Below are positions 1 to 10,830 of a stretch of 64,000 nt of DNA, piece by piece. The translations under genes were made by a program, and so were the position numbers. Origin of the DNA: Fagopyrum homotropicum (taxonomy: Eukaryota > Streptophyta > Magnoliopsida > Caryophyllales > Polygonaceae); assembly GCA_033239125.1 (NCBI GenBank), contig BSWB01000005.1:50576993-50640992 (forward strand), in the 5' to 3' direction. Under the pieces are notes generated by a model, which saw only the letters and a list, made by a program, of their open reading frames with translations, made no database searches and had not been told where the DNA came from. The first letter of the stretch is position 1. The number at the start of each line of letters is the position of its first letter.

Positions 1-1051
1 ATGAGTATGACGCCAGTCAATGTCACCGAAAAACAAATCCAGATGAGAGCGTTTGGCTTCACTCTCAAGGATGGGGCGGATGATTAGTAATATCATCTTC
101 CGTCTGGTATGATCGACACATGGGAGAATCTCCACAAGGCCTTTTTGGAGAAGTACTTCCCCACTAAGAAGGCAAACAACTTGAAGAAGGCCATAAGTAA
201 CATAGAGCAAGAAGCGGACGAAACTCTTTATGAGTACTTCGAGCGCTTTGCCAAATTGAGATCAAGCTGCCCTTTCTACAGATACTCCACGCGGGACTTA
301 GTGCTCTATTTGTATGACGGTTTGTTGGACAATGAAAGAAGGATAGTGGATGCTGCTTGTGGAGGTAACATTCTTAACTTAACTTCAGAAGTTGCTATGG
401 AAAAAATGCAGGAAATGGCGGAAGGTTCACGGAACTTTGGAAGATCCTATACAAAGAGAAGGGTCCATGCCATTAATCCCAGCCGTCCAGAGATTGTACA
501 AGAATTACCTGAACTAAAAGAGATGGTTTAAGAGGTTGATTTTAATGGGAACCCCACAACAACTCAAGGCTTCTGGAGTTTGTGCTGATCCTTTCCACCC
601 TATGACAAATTCCAAGACGATGTTGTAGAGGTGAATGTTGTAGGATATGGTCAACAACAGCAACAACGTCCAAGGAATGATCCATATGCACAAAATTATA
701 TGCCCAATTGACGAGATCAACAAAACTATCGATGGAGGGATCAACAAAACCAACAGCAGCCCCGCCAAGGTAATTCTCAATCCACTGAAGATATGTTATA
801 GGTTTTAAGTAAACACTTTGCTACCCATGTCCAAACTATAGAGTCAAGCATCAAGAACCTTGAAAAACAGGTTGGACAAATGGCGAAGGCCATCACAAGG
901 ATCGAAGCTCGATCCTCCGGAAACTTGCCCTCCTAGATGATCATAAATCCTAAGGAGAATGTTAGTGCTCTAACATTGAGGAGTGGGAGGCAAGTCCATC
1001 CAAAGCCAGCAAAAAGCAAAGGAAAAACCCTCTGACGGTTCTGACGCCCCC
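1..1051 (+). pseudogene. Element E gag, unit 0 (5' part outside the window)
   Basis: This is the same gag pseudogene as at 9484-10830, entered in the middle. The Retrotrans_gag core starts at 109 (IDTWENLHKAFLEKYFP) and is open to 531. A TAG-TAA pair lies upstream, and more stops follow in the Gln-rich tail. It ends in CCCCC at 1047-1051, the duplicated target of element A. Confidence 0.88.
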
Positions 1052-1725
1052 TAATAGCATGTATTATAGTCTATATTTTGGGATTGGTTTGGACTTTTTA
1101 TCTTCATATATCTGCATGTATGGATGTATATTCTTTGATTATATTGTTGTTTTGTCTACCTTTGTGGAAATCAAGGTCTACACCTAGTTATGTTGTAATT
1201 GTAGGGAAAATGACACGTTTTAGACCAAAATGGAGCTAAGGAAGCTAAGGAGTCATTGAAGCTACCTTCTGGAGCATTAAGGAGTTATAAGAAGATCTGA
1301 GGAAGCATGGAAATTATTTGGAAGATTGATTTTTGACCATATTAGAGAGTGTCATTCTCAGTTGAAACTCACCTCGGTCAGCTACAGTACCACCTCAACC
1401 AAGGTGACCTTCAAGAGCGTCTGAACCGAGGCGAAGTGATGACGGAACATAAGATCTATATTTTTGGGTGAGATCTTCTATTTTTGAAAATTGAATATCA
1501 CATATTTTTGAATGGATTTCTGGAAGGAAGAATATCTTTTGGCTGATATATTTTGGAAGATTTGGAGATAATTCTCCTATATATATATATATGGGTTGAT
1601 TTTCTAGAGATCAGCTATCTCGGAAATTCCGGATCAGAGGAGCATAGTTCTCTAGATTTGAAGGAAGTTTGGAAGGTTGAAGATCAAAGAAAGAAGGAGT
1701 CTAGTTTGAAGTTGGATTTGAAGGA

Positions 1726-3559
1726 GAAAAACTTGTTACGTTTAGGAATAGGTGTGATGTGCACGCAATAAGTCTTAAATTTATACTCGTTATAATTATC
1801 CTAACTCCTAGCGAACCCGCAGTGTACGGGACGTTTGTAGAAAGGTAAGTATTCCGAGGTCGAACACAAAGACTAAGGTGAAATCGAGTCAAGCAATGAT
1901 CAAAGATAGTGTGAATCTAGACTAAGATAAGATGAGGAATAAAGAAAATGGAAAACACAATGTTTTTGTTGGTTTTTGTGGTGATCAAACAAAGATCACA
2001 AGTCAAGCAAGATGATAAACAACTAACAACTCAAGCTAGCAAACGAACAAGCAACACAAAGCACAAGAATATGATCAAGAGAGAAAAGTAGATTCTAGAG
2101 GTCAAGATTTCCGGTTACGGCATAGGACTCAAAGTTCTAAGGATTCTAAGGACAAGCTGTGGTGTTTGGGAAAGAATGTTCACTAATGGAAGCGATTACC
2201 GGGTAAGTCTCTCACTTCACTAATCCCACATCAAACTCCTATTACCGGGTAGGTCTCAAGGGGTTAGAGTAAGGAATTTCGCACAAACTAGATACTACTT
2301 AAGGGTAACCCTCTCCTTACCGGGTAAGTCTCGGAATAGGGAAATCTCAAGCAATAATCCTAGCACACTCGATCCAATAGCGGCTTATGAGGCTCACTAC
2401 TACCTAGCATTCATCATCTTAGGTATCTAAGGTCGGAAATCATCGGGTAGATCTCTTACCTCACTTGGATTGGTAGCATTAGGTGATACTAAGCTAAATT
2501 AGGCTTAATAAACACTAGGATTTAAACAACCAAACACCCTAGCATGCAGATTTATCATTTAAAGAGCAACAGAAGAATAAATCGGGCTGTTCTACTGATA
2601 AATCGGCCGATTTATCTGATGAACAGGTCGATTTTTCCTTCTGTTGTGAGTTTCGTGCATATAAATCATCCTAAACTGACATATAAGCCCATCCTATCAT
2701 CACCCTAGCCATAACCATCAATCCATCACTCTAAAATCACAAGAAATTAGCCAATAATATGCATATCAAGATCCGAAATCATCAAACAAGCATACATGGT
2801 GTTCATAGATGAGTAATGAAAGATGAGTAAGCAAAATCAATAAATCTCAGCCAAATCCAAGTTATAGCAAGACTTACAAACTCTAAAATGAAGATGCAAA
2901 ACGTTCTTAACGATCCTTGCAATTAGTTCTTCAATCCAAGACTACAAAATCACTCAAAATCACTCTAAACTCTTAGAATGGTGTTCTTCTTCTTCCTTTA
3001 ATCCTTGAGAGCTTTTCTTCTTCTCCAATCTTTCTCCAAGATGAATGAGCTGTGAATGAGAGTGTGGGAGAGAGGAGATGCCCAGCAACCACCTGAGGGA
3101 CCACTTATATTCTCCACCAAGAGCAAGGACGGACAAGAGATCGTGGGACACGTGGCTTAAGCTGTCAAAGCCTCAAAAATCGACCCAGTGGACAAAAATC
3201 GGACGATTTATCTGCTTGCTGGTCCGATTTTCTTCAGCAGAAAGGTGTTATGCTCGTTTAGCCATGAGTTGATCCATTGCTCGCACCAATAGTGGTCTTT
3301 GTGTCCTTTGTTGCTCCAATTATGCTCCTCCAAAGCTTTGGATGTGTACCATCATGAGGCTTGGCCCTCAAATGTATCGATTAACGTCCAATAGATCCCC
3401 GAATTACCTACAAAACCGATAAAAGGTAGTGTAGACGTCTTTTCTATAAATGTGCGTGAATTAAGCGAAGACGTCATGAATCAATGCAAAAACTTGCACG
3501 AATGAATGAGAAATCTATCTAAGTGACTACCTAATCCTAAGTCATAAATCTTGTTATCA
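1726..3559 (-). mobile_element. Element F: one-LTR insertion of a related Athila-like family
   Basis: 1834 bp absent from the same place in the other four units, flanked by AAGGA at 1721-1725 and 3560-3564. Read on the minus strand it starts TGATAACAAG and the LTR ends CGTAACA at 1734. Eight further bases (AGTTTTTC, 1726-1733) follow before the target duplication. The first seven match the spacer and first PBS base that follow the LTR in B (AGTTTTTGGCGCC). The U5-like stretch near 1806-1900 resembles that of A/B. It carries TTACCGGGTAAGTCTC boxes near 2195, 2242 and 2315 and a perfect 20-bp palindrome at 2597-2616. No protein domain is seen. It is younger than the array. Confidence 0.85.
2597..2616. 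repeat. Perfect 20-bp palindrome in F
   Basis: The sequence is GATAAATCGG followed by its exact reverse complement. Related half sites and imperfect copies (AAATCGG, CCGATTT) lie at about 2577-2585, 2626-2635, 3187-3200 and 3222-3230. Confidence 0.85.
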
Positions 3560-4587
3560 AAGGAAGTTTGTAAGATTTTCTTAGTTTGGTTTGATTGTTG
3601 TCTTTTCTGATTTGTGATTGAGGAACGCTGATTGTTTATTTGTTTTATAGAGTTATTGAGACCTTTGTGTAAAGGTTTTCTTGTTTGAATATTGATTCTT
3701 TTCTTACATATTTGATTATTTTTATCATGATGATTGTTGGCTGAGTTCTTTATGCGATTCTACGGTGATTTGCTAAAAGTTGTGGAAAAGACGATGAAAG
3801 AATGAGCCTTTATCCCAGTGAACCCTGAAAGCTCGAGCCTTTACCTTAACCAACGAACACCTCGGTCAGTCGTGGAACATCTCAGCCGAGATGGTACATA
3901 AATTGAGCGAGGCGAGCCTTTTTTGATCCTTATCTGAGTTGAGGTGTTAGTTTGCCAAATCTTATCCTTGTTATACCTTTCCTGGTTCAATGCAAGGCTA
4001 GGATGAGGCTTACCCGGTGATTCCTTTGTTTGTATACCCAAGATCATGAGTGTAGGTAATAAAAGTTTATCCTTTATTGGGGTTTGAGTGTGCCTTCATC
4101 TCATATTTGAGAGTTAGCCTGAGACTTACCCGGTAAAGGTTTATTATATCCCCTTGGGTGGTGTGTTGGTTTGAGATTATAGTTCCTTTCCTTAGTACCT
4201 TGAGACTTACCCGGTGAGATGATCTATTCCCACCTTAGAAACACCTTCCCTTCGCAAACCTTAGCTTTGTCCACGTTATCTTTTGAGATCTTGAGTCGGA
4301 ACCACAACTGGATGCTCTAAAATTCACATTCCCTTTATTTGACTTTTATTTCATCTTTGATAACTTTGATTTGTTGCTTGTGGTTTATTGACAACCTGAT
4401 TTACCGATCTTTGTTTCACCATAGTCCCTGTGATCGACCCCTGGAATATTTGTTGTTATTACAATTGATCCGTACACTACGGGTTTGCATATTTTTCAAG
4501 CATATATCTTGGGTTATAAATATTAAAGCTTGCACACACTTTACTTGAGTGATTTTGCAAAATCTTTCCTTAGGTTTATGCGAAGAA

Positions 4588-4593
4588 CTCATA
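4588..4593. other. Array joint: A gag start fused to inverted B' gag
   Basis: At 4590/4591 (also 12527/12528, 20446/20447, 28364/28365) the first 12-13 bases of A gag on the + strand, ending GAACTC, are fused to the inside of B' gag on the minus strand, starting ATAGTT. Native A at 36276-36290 reads GAACTCGTGC. The intact B gag at about 48308-48316 reads GATCTCATAG. The shared CTC is the microhomology at the breakpoint. Confidence 0.88.
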
Positions 4594-5163
4594 GTTTTGA
4601 AGATGTTGATGCGGAGATTCCTTCTCTAGCCCTCCGAACTGGCATTGGCGAATCATGGAAAGAACTTACGGTCGAAGTTCGTAGTCATGGTCCGCTGGAT
4701 CTCCTAGGTTAACCCCCGGACGCCTCAGTTGTTGATTGGGGTCCATCCTTTGACCTAGGGTTTGCGGGATTCCTGCAAAAAGAGCGCCTCGGACTGGCAT
4801 CCGAGGTGGAAGTACCTCGGCCGGGGCGTCAGGTACTGGGACCTGCCTCGGTCGAGGGTCTGCGACTGGGACCTGCATCGGTCCAGCATCGGGAACTGGG
4901 TCTTCCCTCGGTCGAAGTAGATATTGGTCTCGTAAGGCTGCCATATCTGCTTCGATCGCTTCAGTCCTGGTGCGAGTTTCTTCTTTCTCTTGCCTCAGTT
5001 CTTCCCTGCTGAGGCGTAGCTGTTCTAACGCCTCCTTCAATTCGGCCTCAAGATCGCGATTGTCTTGGTTGGCAATCTTCGCTTCTCTTAAGCGTCGTTT
5101 GTATGTCTTTTCTGGTTCGGGATCGTAAGGAACGATTTCCTTTCCAGTGCGGGTTCTTCGCAT
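4591..5163 (-). pseudogene. B' gag, N-terminal fragment (unit 1)
   Basis: The fragment starts at the ATG at 5163 (MRRTRTGKEIVPYDPEPEK) and runs to the array joint at 4591. It shows a basic start, a charged coiled-coil-like stretch (residues about 25-75, rich in Glu, Arg and Leu), and a Pro-rich linker (about 80-130) with DPRPRQVPVPDAPAE-like repeats. These are encoded by copies of the CTCGGTCGAGG palindrome. Next comes the conserved QRMDPNQQLRRPGVNLGDPADHDYE segment, written here only as a landmark in B. In this unit a CAA codon has become TAA after ELRP (4666-4668). The full B gag at 47500-48885 is the template for comparison. Upstream frame extension to LSDFYKFFLRF lacks an ATG. Confidence 0.85.
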
Positions 5164-5266
5164 AAACCTAAGAAAGAACTTGTAAAAGTCACTCAAGTAG
5201 AGTGGTTAGTAGACACGGGGGCAAGTGCCCCAAAAGCAAACCGTAACCGGCTCGGTCTAGACCAAG

Positions 5267-5284
5267 TCCCCGGCAACGGCACCA
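5267..5284 (-). other. Primer-binding site of B' (tRNA-Asp type), unit 1
   Basis: On the minus strand this reads TGGTGCCGTTGCCGGGGA, one base from the TGGCGCCGTTGCCGGGGA that pairs with the 3' end of plant tRNA-Asp. It lies 6 bases after the LTR end. The copies at 13204-13221, 21123-21140 and 29041-29058 are unmutated. Confidence 0.85.
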
Positions 5285-5290
5285 AAAACT

Positions 5291-7038
5291 TGTTCGCTCC
5301 AAACGGTGTGTGCAAGCTTTAAATTTATAACCCTAGATGTAAGCTTAAAACAAGGATGCGAACCCGCAGTGTTCGGGTCAATCGTAGTAAAAAGCAAGGA
5401 ATTCCAGGGGTCGATCACAGGGACTTAGTGAAACAAAGTCGGAATAGGTAAGCTTTAGCAAATACAAACCACAAAGCAATCAAAACAATCAAAGATGATA
5501 AAAGTCAAAAAAGGAAATATGCAATTCTAGGCATTAAAGCATCTAGTTGTGGTTCCAACTCAAGATCTAAAGATAAGCGGACAAAGCTGAGGTTTTTGCA
5601 AAGGGAAGGTGTTACTAAAGTGGAATAGATCACCGGGTAAGTCTCACTACTCACTAATCCTAAACCGTAACTCCTATTACCGGGTAACTCTCAAGGAATT
5701 AAGAAAAAGAACTATATCCTCAAACTAACACACCAACTAAGGGAATAGAATCAACCTTTACCGGGTAAGTCTCAGGCTAACTCACAAAGATGGGATGAAA
5801 GCACACTCAAACCCCAATAAATGATAAACCTTTATTACCAACACTTATGATCTTAGGTAAACAAACTAAGGAACTACCGGGTAAGTCTCATCCTAAGCTT
5901 GCATTGAACCAGGAAAGGTATAATAAGAATAGGATTTGGCAAACTCTAACACTTAACTCTCAGTTTCGGATCAGGTAAGTCACCTCGGTCAGCCAAATTC
6001 CACCCCGGCCGAGATGTTCATCGACTGAGCGAGTTGCTTTAGGGTTAAGGTAAAGACTCGAACTTTCAGGGTCCTACTATGATTAAGATTATTCTATCAT
6101 TGTTTTTCCCACAACCTTCAGCCAATCACCCTAGAATCACACAAAGAGATTAGCCACTCATCATCATGAAAGTATTAATCAAATATATGGGAAGAAAGAG
6201 AATAATTAAACAAGAAAACCTTAAGAGAAAGGCTTCAATAACTGAATCAATTATCAAACCAACAAGCGTTCCTTGGATAGAAATCCAACAAGACAACAAC
6301 AAAGGGAATCTAAGATGATCTTACAAAAACCCTTCAAAAAGCTATAAAAGCTATGAACTTTCTTCCTTCAACCTTCAAAAAGGTTCTTCAAATCTCCCAA
6401 CTGGAGTATGGTTACAGCGGTGTATAAAACACAATCGGTGGTATAGCATGATGTGGATTTGTGGGAAATCCGACCCTTTTTATAGGAAAATTACTCTCCA
6501 AAGATAAGATATCTTAGAAAGATCTCCTCCCATAAAAATAGGTAAAATATATAATCTATCATATCTTCTTCCTTCCAGGAGCCAAGCCCAAAGATATAAG
6601 ATCATCTTTCCAAAGATAAAAGATCTCAGCCAAGAATAAAATATTCTCGCCGCGTCCCAGGTGTTCGCCTCGGTCGAGTCGACTCCTCTGGATCTACTCG
6701 GTCGAGGTGACTCTGTAATCAACCGAGGTGATTCACAACTGAATGTGAAATCTCTCAAATCTGGTCCAAAGTGAATCTCTAATCCATGGCTGTGCTTCCT
6801 GGATGTTTCCTTCTGTTCCTGAATGTAGCTCCAATGACTCCTTAGCTCCTTTTGCTCCTTTTTGATGCAAAACGTGCCATTTTACATACGATTACAACAA
6901 AACTAGGTGTAGACCTCGATTCCCGCAAAGGTAGATGAAATGGTAATATAATCACATAATGTACATACAAACATGCAGATTATTGAAGATAAAACGTCCA
7001 AACAAACCCCAAAATATAGACTATAATTCATGCTATCA
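5291..7038 (-). mobile_element. B' 5' LTR (minus), unit 1
   Basis: 1748 bp. On the minus strand it starts TGATAGCATG at 7038 and ends GCGAACA at 5291, next to the PBS. A TATA-type promoter lies at 6475-6485. Boxes of the TTACCGGGTAAGTCTC type (read on the + strand) occur at about 5631, 5677, 5758 and 5876. CTCGGTCGAGG palindromes lie at 6668-6730. The outer edge at 7038/7039 interrupts the copia RT reading frame, so B' inserted into the copia fragment; the other end of B' is lost. Confidence 0.9.
6475..6485 (-). promoter_or_regulatory. TATA box of B-type LTR
   Basis: Minus-strand CTATAAAAAGG within the LTR. The same motif recurs in each B-type LTR copy (for example about 14414-14424 and 30251-30261), fitting a pol II promoter at the U3/R boundary. 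Confidence 0.6.
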
Positions 7039-7860
7039 CACACTTTGTTCACAGCAAATTAGATGTCAAGTCTCGTGAAGGCAAGGTATTGTAGGCTTCC
7101 TGCAACACATTTGTGTAAGTGTTGATCATTGGATGGAGGGTCAATGGTTGAAGTAGATGTGATGGGAAGCGTCATTGGAGTGGCAACAGGTTTAGCACAA
7201 TGCACATGAGCTTTCACAACTAGTTCATTAGTGATGTTTGATTGGGAGAGATAGCATCTTGTGGAATCCCGTGCTACTTGGATGCCTAGGAAATAATGTA
7301 GATTCCCCAGGTCCTTCACTAGAAAGAATGTTGTAAGCTCCTGAATAAAGTTATCTACAAGAGACTTGTTGGACGAAACCACCAATAAGTCATCTACATA
7401 CACTAGGATGTATACTAATTGATTTGCCTAGCGATGAGAGAATAAGGAAGTGTCTACACATGATGGTGTAACACTGAGGGAGAGAAGGGTGTGACCTTGT
7501 TTACAAAAACTTGCTCGAGAAGCCTGTTTTAGGCCATACAGGGATTTTTGTAGTTTTCAAATATAAGAAGGATATTATGAGTGAACAAAGTCTAGGGACT
7601 TTTGAACAAAGACGTCCTCTTCAAGGTCCCGTGAAGGAAGGAATTTGTATGTCAAGTTGTTGAACGGACTAGTTTTTCATGGTTTTAAGGGAGAGAAGAT
7701 GGCGAATGGTGGTGGGTTTTGCAATTAGGTGAAAGGTCTCAACATAATCAATGCCCTCGAGTTGGTGGAACCCTTATTCTACAAGGCGAGCCTTTCGGCG
7801 CTCAATTGAGCCATTGGAGTGTCATTTGGTTTTGAATATCCATTTTACTCCTAGGACATT
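7039..7860 (-). pseudogene. Ty1/copia reverse transcriptase fragment K (unit 1)
   Basis: About 820 bp of copia RT read from 7860 down to 7039. Near the upstream end the frame reads NVLGVKWIFKTK, then HSNGSIERRKARLV, both typical of copia RT. The open part (7403-7059, 114 aa) starts MYVDDLLVVSSN, the YVDD catalytic box, and continues with DLGNLHYFLGIQ. Frames between are broken. At the low end the frame LQYLAFTRLDI-stop-FAVNKV is cut by the B' LTR at 7038. At the high end it is cut by the E LTR at 7861. It is the oldest layer of the nest. Its remaining halves should lie left of the array and right of E. Confidence 0.85.
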
Positions 7861-8039
7861 TGATAGGTTATGGAATCACTATCAATTAGGGTAAATTTTA
7901 GCATCTTTTTAGTGTCTTAGTGTCGGTTGGTGTTACTAACATTTTAATCCAGAAGAAGAAGTCCAAAAGAAGCAAAAGAAGATGTTAACAACACTTGGGA
8001 ATTGAAGATCATTCACGAAGACAAGTTTCTGGTGCCACA

Positions 8040-8480
8040 CCGCCCCCGCGGAGTAGTGTCACCGCCGCTGCGGGTGGGACTGCACTCCCACTGCACTCCG
8101 GAACGCAGCTTGTGCCTTCGCCAGCGCCCGGAACAAGCTTGGCACCGCCCCTGCGGTGACTAACCCTGAAATAGCGAAGCCGGCGCCCTTGCGCCTCTGC
8201 ATGCGGACCAGCCTGCGGACTTGTGAAGCCCAAGAGTTAGTGTCACCGCCCCTGTGGTGACATTGGGCCGCCTCTGCGGCTCCATATGAGAAACGACTCC
8301 ACATCAAAAACGACACGAAGTTTAAGATTCAGACGTTTTGAAAGCATTAAAGACCCGCCCATGCGGGATTGACAGGCCGCCCTTATGGCCAAGAAGAAGA
8401 TCAAGCGTTTTGTCCTAAACCGCCCCTGCGGCCCTGAAGCCCGCCCCCGCGGCCCTGAAGCCCGCCCCCGCGGTTTAGCG
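8040..8480. repeat. Cluster of GC-rich palindromes in the E LTR
   Basis: About fifteen copies or half copies of CCGCCCCTGCGG-like sequence occur, many extended to CACCGC-CCCT-GCGGTG hairpins, for example 8143-8158 and 8242-8261. They lie in an otherwise AT-rich LTR upstream of the TATA box. The same cluster is at about 15980-16420, 23899-24340 and 31816-32255 in the other units. Confidence 0.88.
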
Positions 8481-8549
8481 CCACCACCTTTATGACATTA
8501 AAGGTGGCTGTAAGGAAGTCCATTTACTCCCATTTACGGTCAATTGTAG

Positions 8550-8557
8550 TATAAATA
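8550..8557 (+). promoter_or_regulatory. TATA box of E LTR
   Basis: TATAAATA followed by AGAGC, downstream of the GC cluster. Copies are at 16491-16498, 24410-24417 and 32327-32334. It is the likely core promoter of E. Confidence 0.65.
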
Positions 8558-8862
8558 GAGCTTTAGCTGATTGCTAGAATCATCCATCATTTTCCCACTA
8601 ATGTTTTATTCCCCTTACTTCCAAGTGTAATGAGTTTATAAGTTTCCTTGCTACATTGAGTTGTTTTGAAGCTGTATTTCTGCTTGATTGTAAGTCTTTA
8701 TTAATATAAGTTTATTCAGTCATATATGTGTTCTATTCCTTGTGCCTTAACTTATGTTTTGCATGTTTCTTACCACTTAGATTGATCATCTTAAATGTCT
8801 AATTGCATGCAAATTACTAGGATTAATTGATTCCGGGTTCGGGCCCTTAATCTAGTAGTAAT

Positions 8863-8916
8863 CCTTTTAGGTAAAAGCGGGTTGTAATTCCTTTTAGGTA
8901 AAAGCGGGTTGTAATT
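8863..8916 (+). repeat. 27-bp tandem duplication in the unit 1 E LTR
   Basis: Two abutting copies of a 27-bp stretch containing GGTAAAAGCGGGTTGTAATT (8863-8889 and 8890-8916). The other units have one copy. Confidence 0.9.
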
Positions 8917-9230
8917 GCTTCAAGGGAAAGGAATATAACTATAAAGAAACGTTTAACGGTGTTTATTCATGTCTTTATATCTCTTTGTCTTTGTTGAAAT
9001 GCTAACTTGTGTATTTGATCTTGTAGGTTTACGGATCATTAAGCTTGCAAAGTTGTGTTGATATCGGTTGGCTCAACACATAATTAAGATCAAGACGAGA
9101 ACATTGATAAATAACTTATAAAAAAAACCAACCAAGTAGTGTGCATGCTAAGACTCAACCTAGTGTAGCTTTTCATTCTATTATCACCATCTTTGCTTGT
9201 TCTTATGTGTTTTTGTCTTGTTTCAATCAA

Positions 9231-9239
9231 CCCCCCCCC
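9231..9239. repeat. Length-variable poly-C tract
   Basis: 9 C here, 14 C in unit 2 (near 17145), 10 C in unit 3 (near 25064) and 11 C in unit 4 (near 32981). It lies in the 3' part of the E LTR and is followed by TCCGCCCC. Confidence 0.9.
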
Positions 9240-9408
9240 TCCGCCCCAATTTGGTTACATATCGATAATTGAAACTAATCATTACTTGACAAGGCTCTCT
9301 TGGAATCGACCCTTACTTACACTATACAAAGCAATTAGTGTAACATTAGGTAACTACTTTGACTTAAGCTAAAAGACAACGACCCTAGGTTTTTAGCCTC
9401 GTCAAATT

Positions 9409-9426
9409 TGGTGCCGTTGCCGGGGA
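9409..9426 (+). other. Primer-binding site of E (tRNA-Asp type), unit 1
   Basis: TGGTGCCGTTGCCGGGGA, one base from the tRNA-Asp complement. Copies are at 17328-17345 and 25243-25260 (both with an extra C-to-T, TGGTGTCG) and at 33161-33178. Confidence 0.85.
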
Positions 9427-9483
9427 GTTCTTGTTTATGTTTTGATTTACTTCGATTATTGATTATTGGTTTGGACCATTTTC

Positions 9484-10830
9484 ATGGTTCAAACCCGTGC
9501 TACTAACTCCGATTTTGCTCCTTTTGATCCATAAATTGAAAGAACGCACAATCGACTACGTAGGCAACAACGAACCCGAGAAGAAATGGCTATCCGAACT
9601 CTCCGCCAACTCACGCAGCCGGATATTACTCAATACCCAATTGCGGTTACCATACCAACAATTGGGGAAGGAGTCAACTTTGAGCTCAAACCGGGGTTGA
9701 TCCAGTTGCTCCCATCCTTCCATGGCTTGAGTGGAGATGACCCTATCGAACATCTTGGGAAATTCCATACCGTGTGTATGAGTATGACGCCAGTCAATGT
9801 CACCGAAAAACAAATCCAGATGAGAGCGTTTGGCTTCACTCTCAAGGATTGGGCGGATGATTAGTAATATCATCTTCCGTCTAGTATGATCGACACATGG
9901 GAGAATCTCCACAAGGCCTTTTTGGAGAAGTACTTCCCCACTAAGAAGGCAAACAACTTAAAGAAGGCCATAAGTAACATAGAGCAAGAAGCGGACGAAA
10001 CTCTTTATGAGTACTTCGAGCGCTTTGCCAAATTGAGATCAAGCTGCCCTTTCTACGGATACTCCACGCGGGACTTAGTGCTCTATTTGTATAACGGTTT
10101 GTTGGACAATGAAAGAAGGATAGTGGATGCTGCTTGTGGAGGTAACATTCTTAACTTAACTTCAGAAGTTGCTATGGAAAAAATGCAGGAAATGGCGGAA
10201 GGTTCACGGAACTTTGGAAGATCCTCTACAAAGAGAAGGGTCCATACCATTAATCCCAGCCGTCCAGAGATTGTACAAGAATTACCTAAACTAAAAGAGA
10301 TGGTTTAAGAGGTTGATTTTAATGGGAACCCCACAACAACTCAAGGCTTCTGGAGTTTGTGCTGATCCTTTCCACCCTATGACAAATTCCAAGACGATGT
10401 TGTAGAGGTGAATGCTGTAGGATATGGTCAACAACAGCAACAACGTCCAAGGAATGATCCATATGCACAAAATTATATGCCCAATTGACGAGATCAACAA
10501 AACTATCGATGGAGGGATCAACAAAACCAAGAGCAGCCCCGCCAAGGTAATTCTTAATCCACTTAAGATATGTTGCAGGTTTTAACTAAACACTTTGCTA
10601 CCCATGTCCAAACTATAGAATCAAGCATCAAGAACCTTGAAAAACAGGTTGGACAAATGGCGAAGGCCATCACAAGGATCGAAGCTCGATCCTCCGGAAA
10701 CTTGCCCTCCTAGATGATCATAAATCCTAAGGAGAATGTTAGTGCTCTAACATTGAGGAGTGGGAGGCAAGTCCATCCAAAGCCAGCAACAATAGCAAAG
10801 GAAAAACCCTCTGACGGTTCTGACGCCCCC
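9484..10830 (+). pseudogene. Element E gag (unit 1), interrupted by A
   Basis: The frame starts at the ATG at 9484 (MVQTRATNSDFAPFDP) and can be followed for 449 codons to the A insertion point. In-frame stops lie at 9532, 9862 and 9865 (TAG TAA) and 10306, with several more in the Gln-rich tail. The segment from 9586 (MAIRTLRQLTQPDITQYP) precedes the Retrotrans_gag core. The core runs from 9886 to 10308: IDTWENLHKAFLEKYFP, then the YEYFERFAKLRSSCP helix and YLYNGLLDNERR. No CCHC zinc knuckle is seen; the tail has a YGQQQQQRP run and then a coiled-coil-like KNLEKQVGQMAKAI stretch. All five copies share the stops, so gag was already dead before the array formed. Confidence 0.9.

Larger units (their letters stand above)
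1052..4542 (+). mobile_element. A-type LTR (+), unit 0, split by insertion F
   Basis: The LTR parts are 1052-1725 and 3560-4542. It starts TAATAGCATG, a change from the TGATAGCATG of the intact A 3' LTR. It ends within CACACACTTT, lacking the last 17 or so bases of the LTR, and is joined directly to the A gag leader; ATG is at 4578. The gap 1726-3559 is element F, flanked by the AAGGA duplication. Confidence 0.88.
1..4590 (+). repeat. Array unit 0 (partial), carrying insertion F
   Basis: Only the last part of a unit is present: E gag from its middle, A LTR(+) and the first codons of A gag. It is the only unit with the 1834-bp insertion F. It differs from the others at several gag positions, for example a Trp codon changed to Gly just before the shared double stop at 85-90. 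Confidence 0.9.
7861..9404 (+). mobile_element. Element E 5' LTR (+), unit 1
   Basis: The right end is firm: CTCGTCA at 9404, then a 4-base spacer and the PBS. The left end is a candidate: TGATAGG at 7861, where copia homology stops. Related elements here also start TGATA. The 5 bases before it are ACATT. It contains a dense cluster of CCGCCCCTGCGG palindromes (8040-8480), a TATA box at 8550-8557, and a poly-C tract at 9231-9239. Confidence 0.75.

Noticed and set aside
4339..4548. 69-codon hydrophobic ORF in each A-type LTR
   Set aside because: It spans LTR sequence only and is kept by duplication, not by visible coding constraint.
5267..5284. Possible tRNA-Asp gene remnant
   Set aside because: Only the 3'-end complement is present, next to an LTR edge: it is a primer-binding site.
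6480..6758. 92-codon minus-strand ORF conserved in four units
   Set aside because: It lies inside the B-type LTR over the TATA box. Conservation reflects the recent unit duplication, and it has no domain.
8009..8316. Overlapping 74- and 85-codon ORFs in the E LTR GC cluster
   Set aside because: GC-rich palindromes lack stop codons in several frames; the ORFs overlap in different frames and match no family.
8040..8480. CRISPR-like array of short repeats
   Set aside because: Repeats are short palindromes with irregular spacing and sequence, in a plant LTR, without spacers of even length or cas genes.
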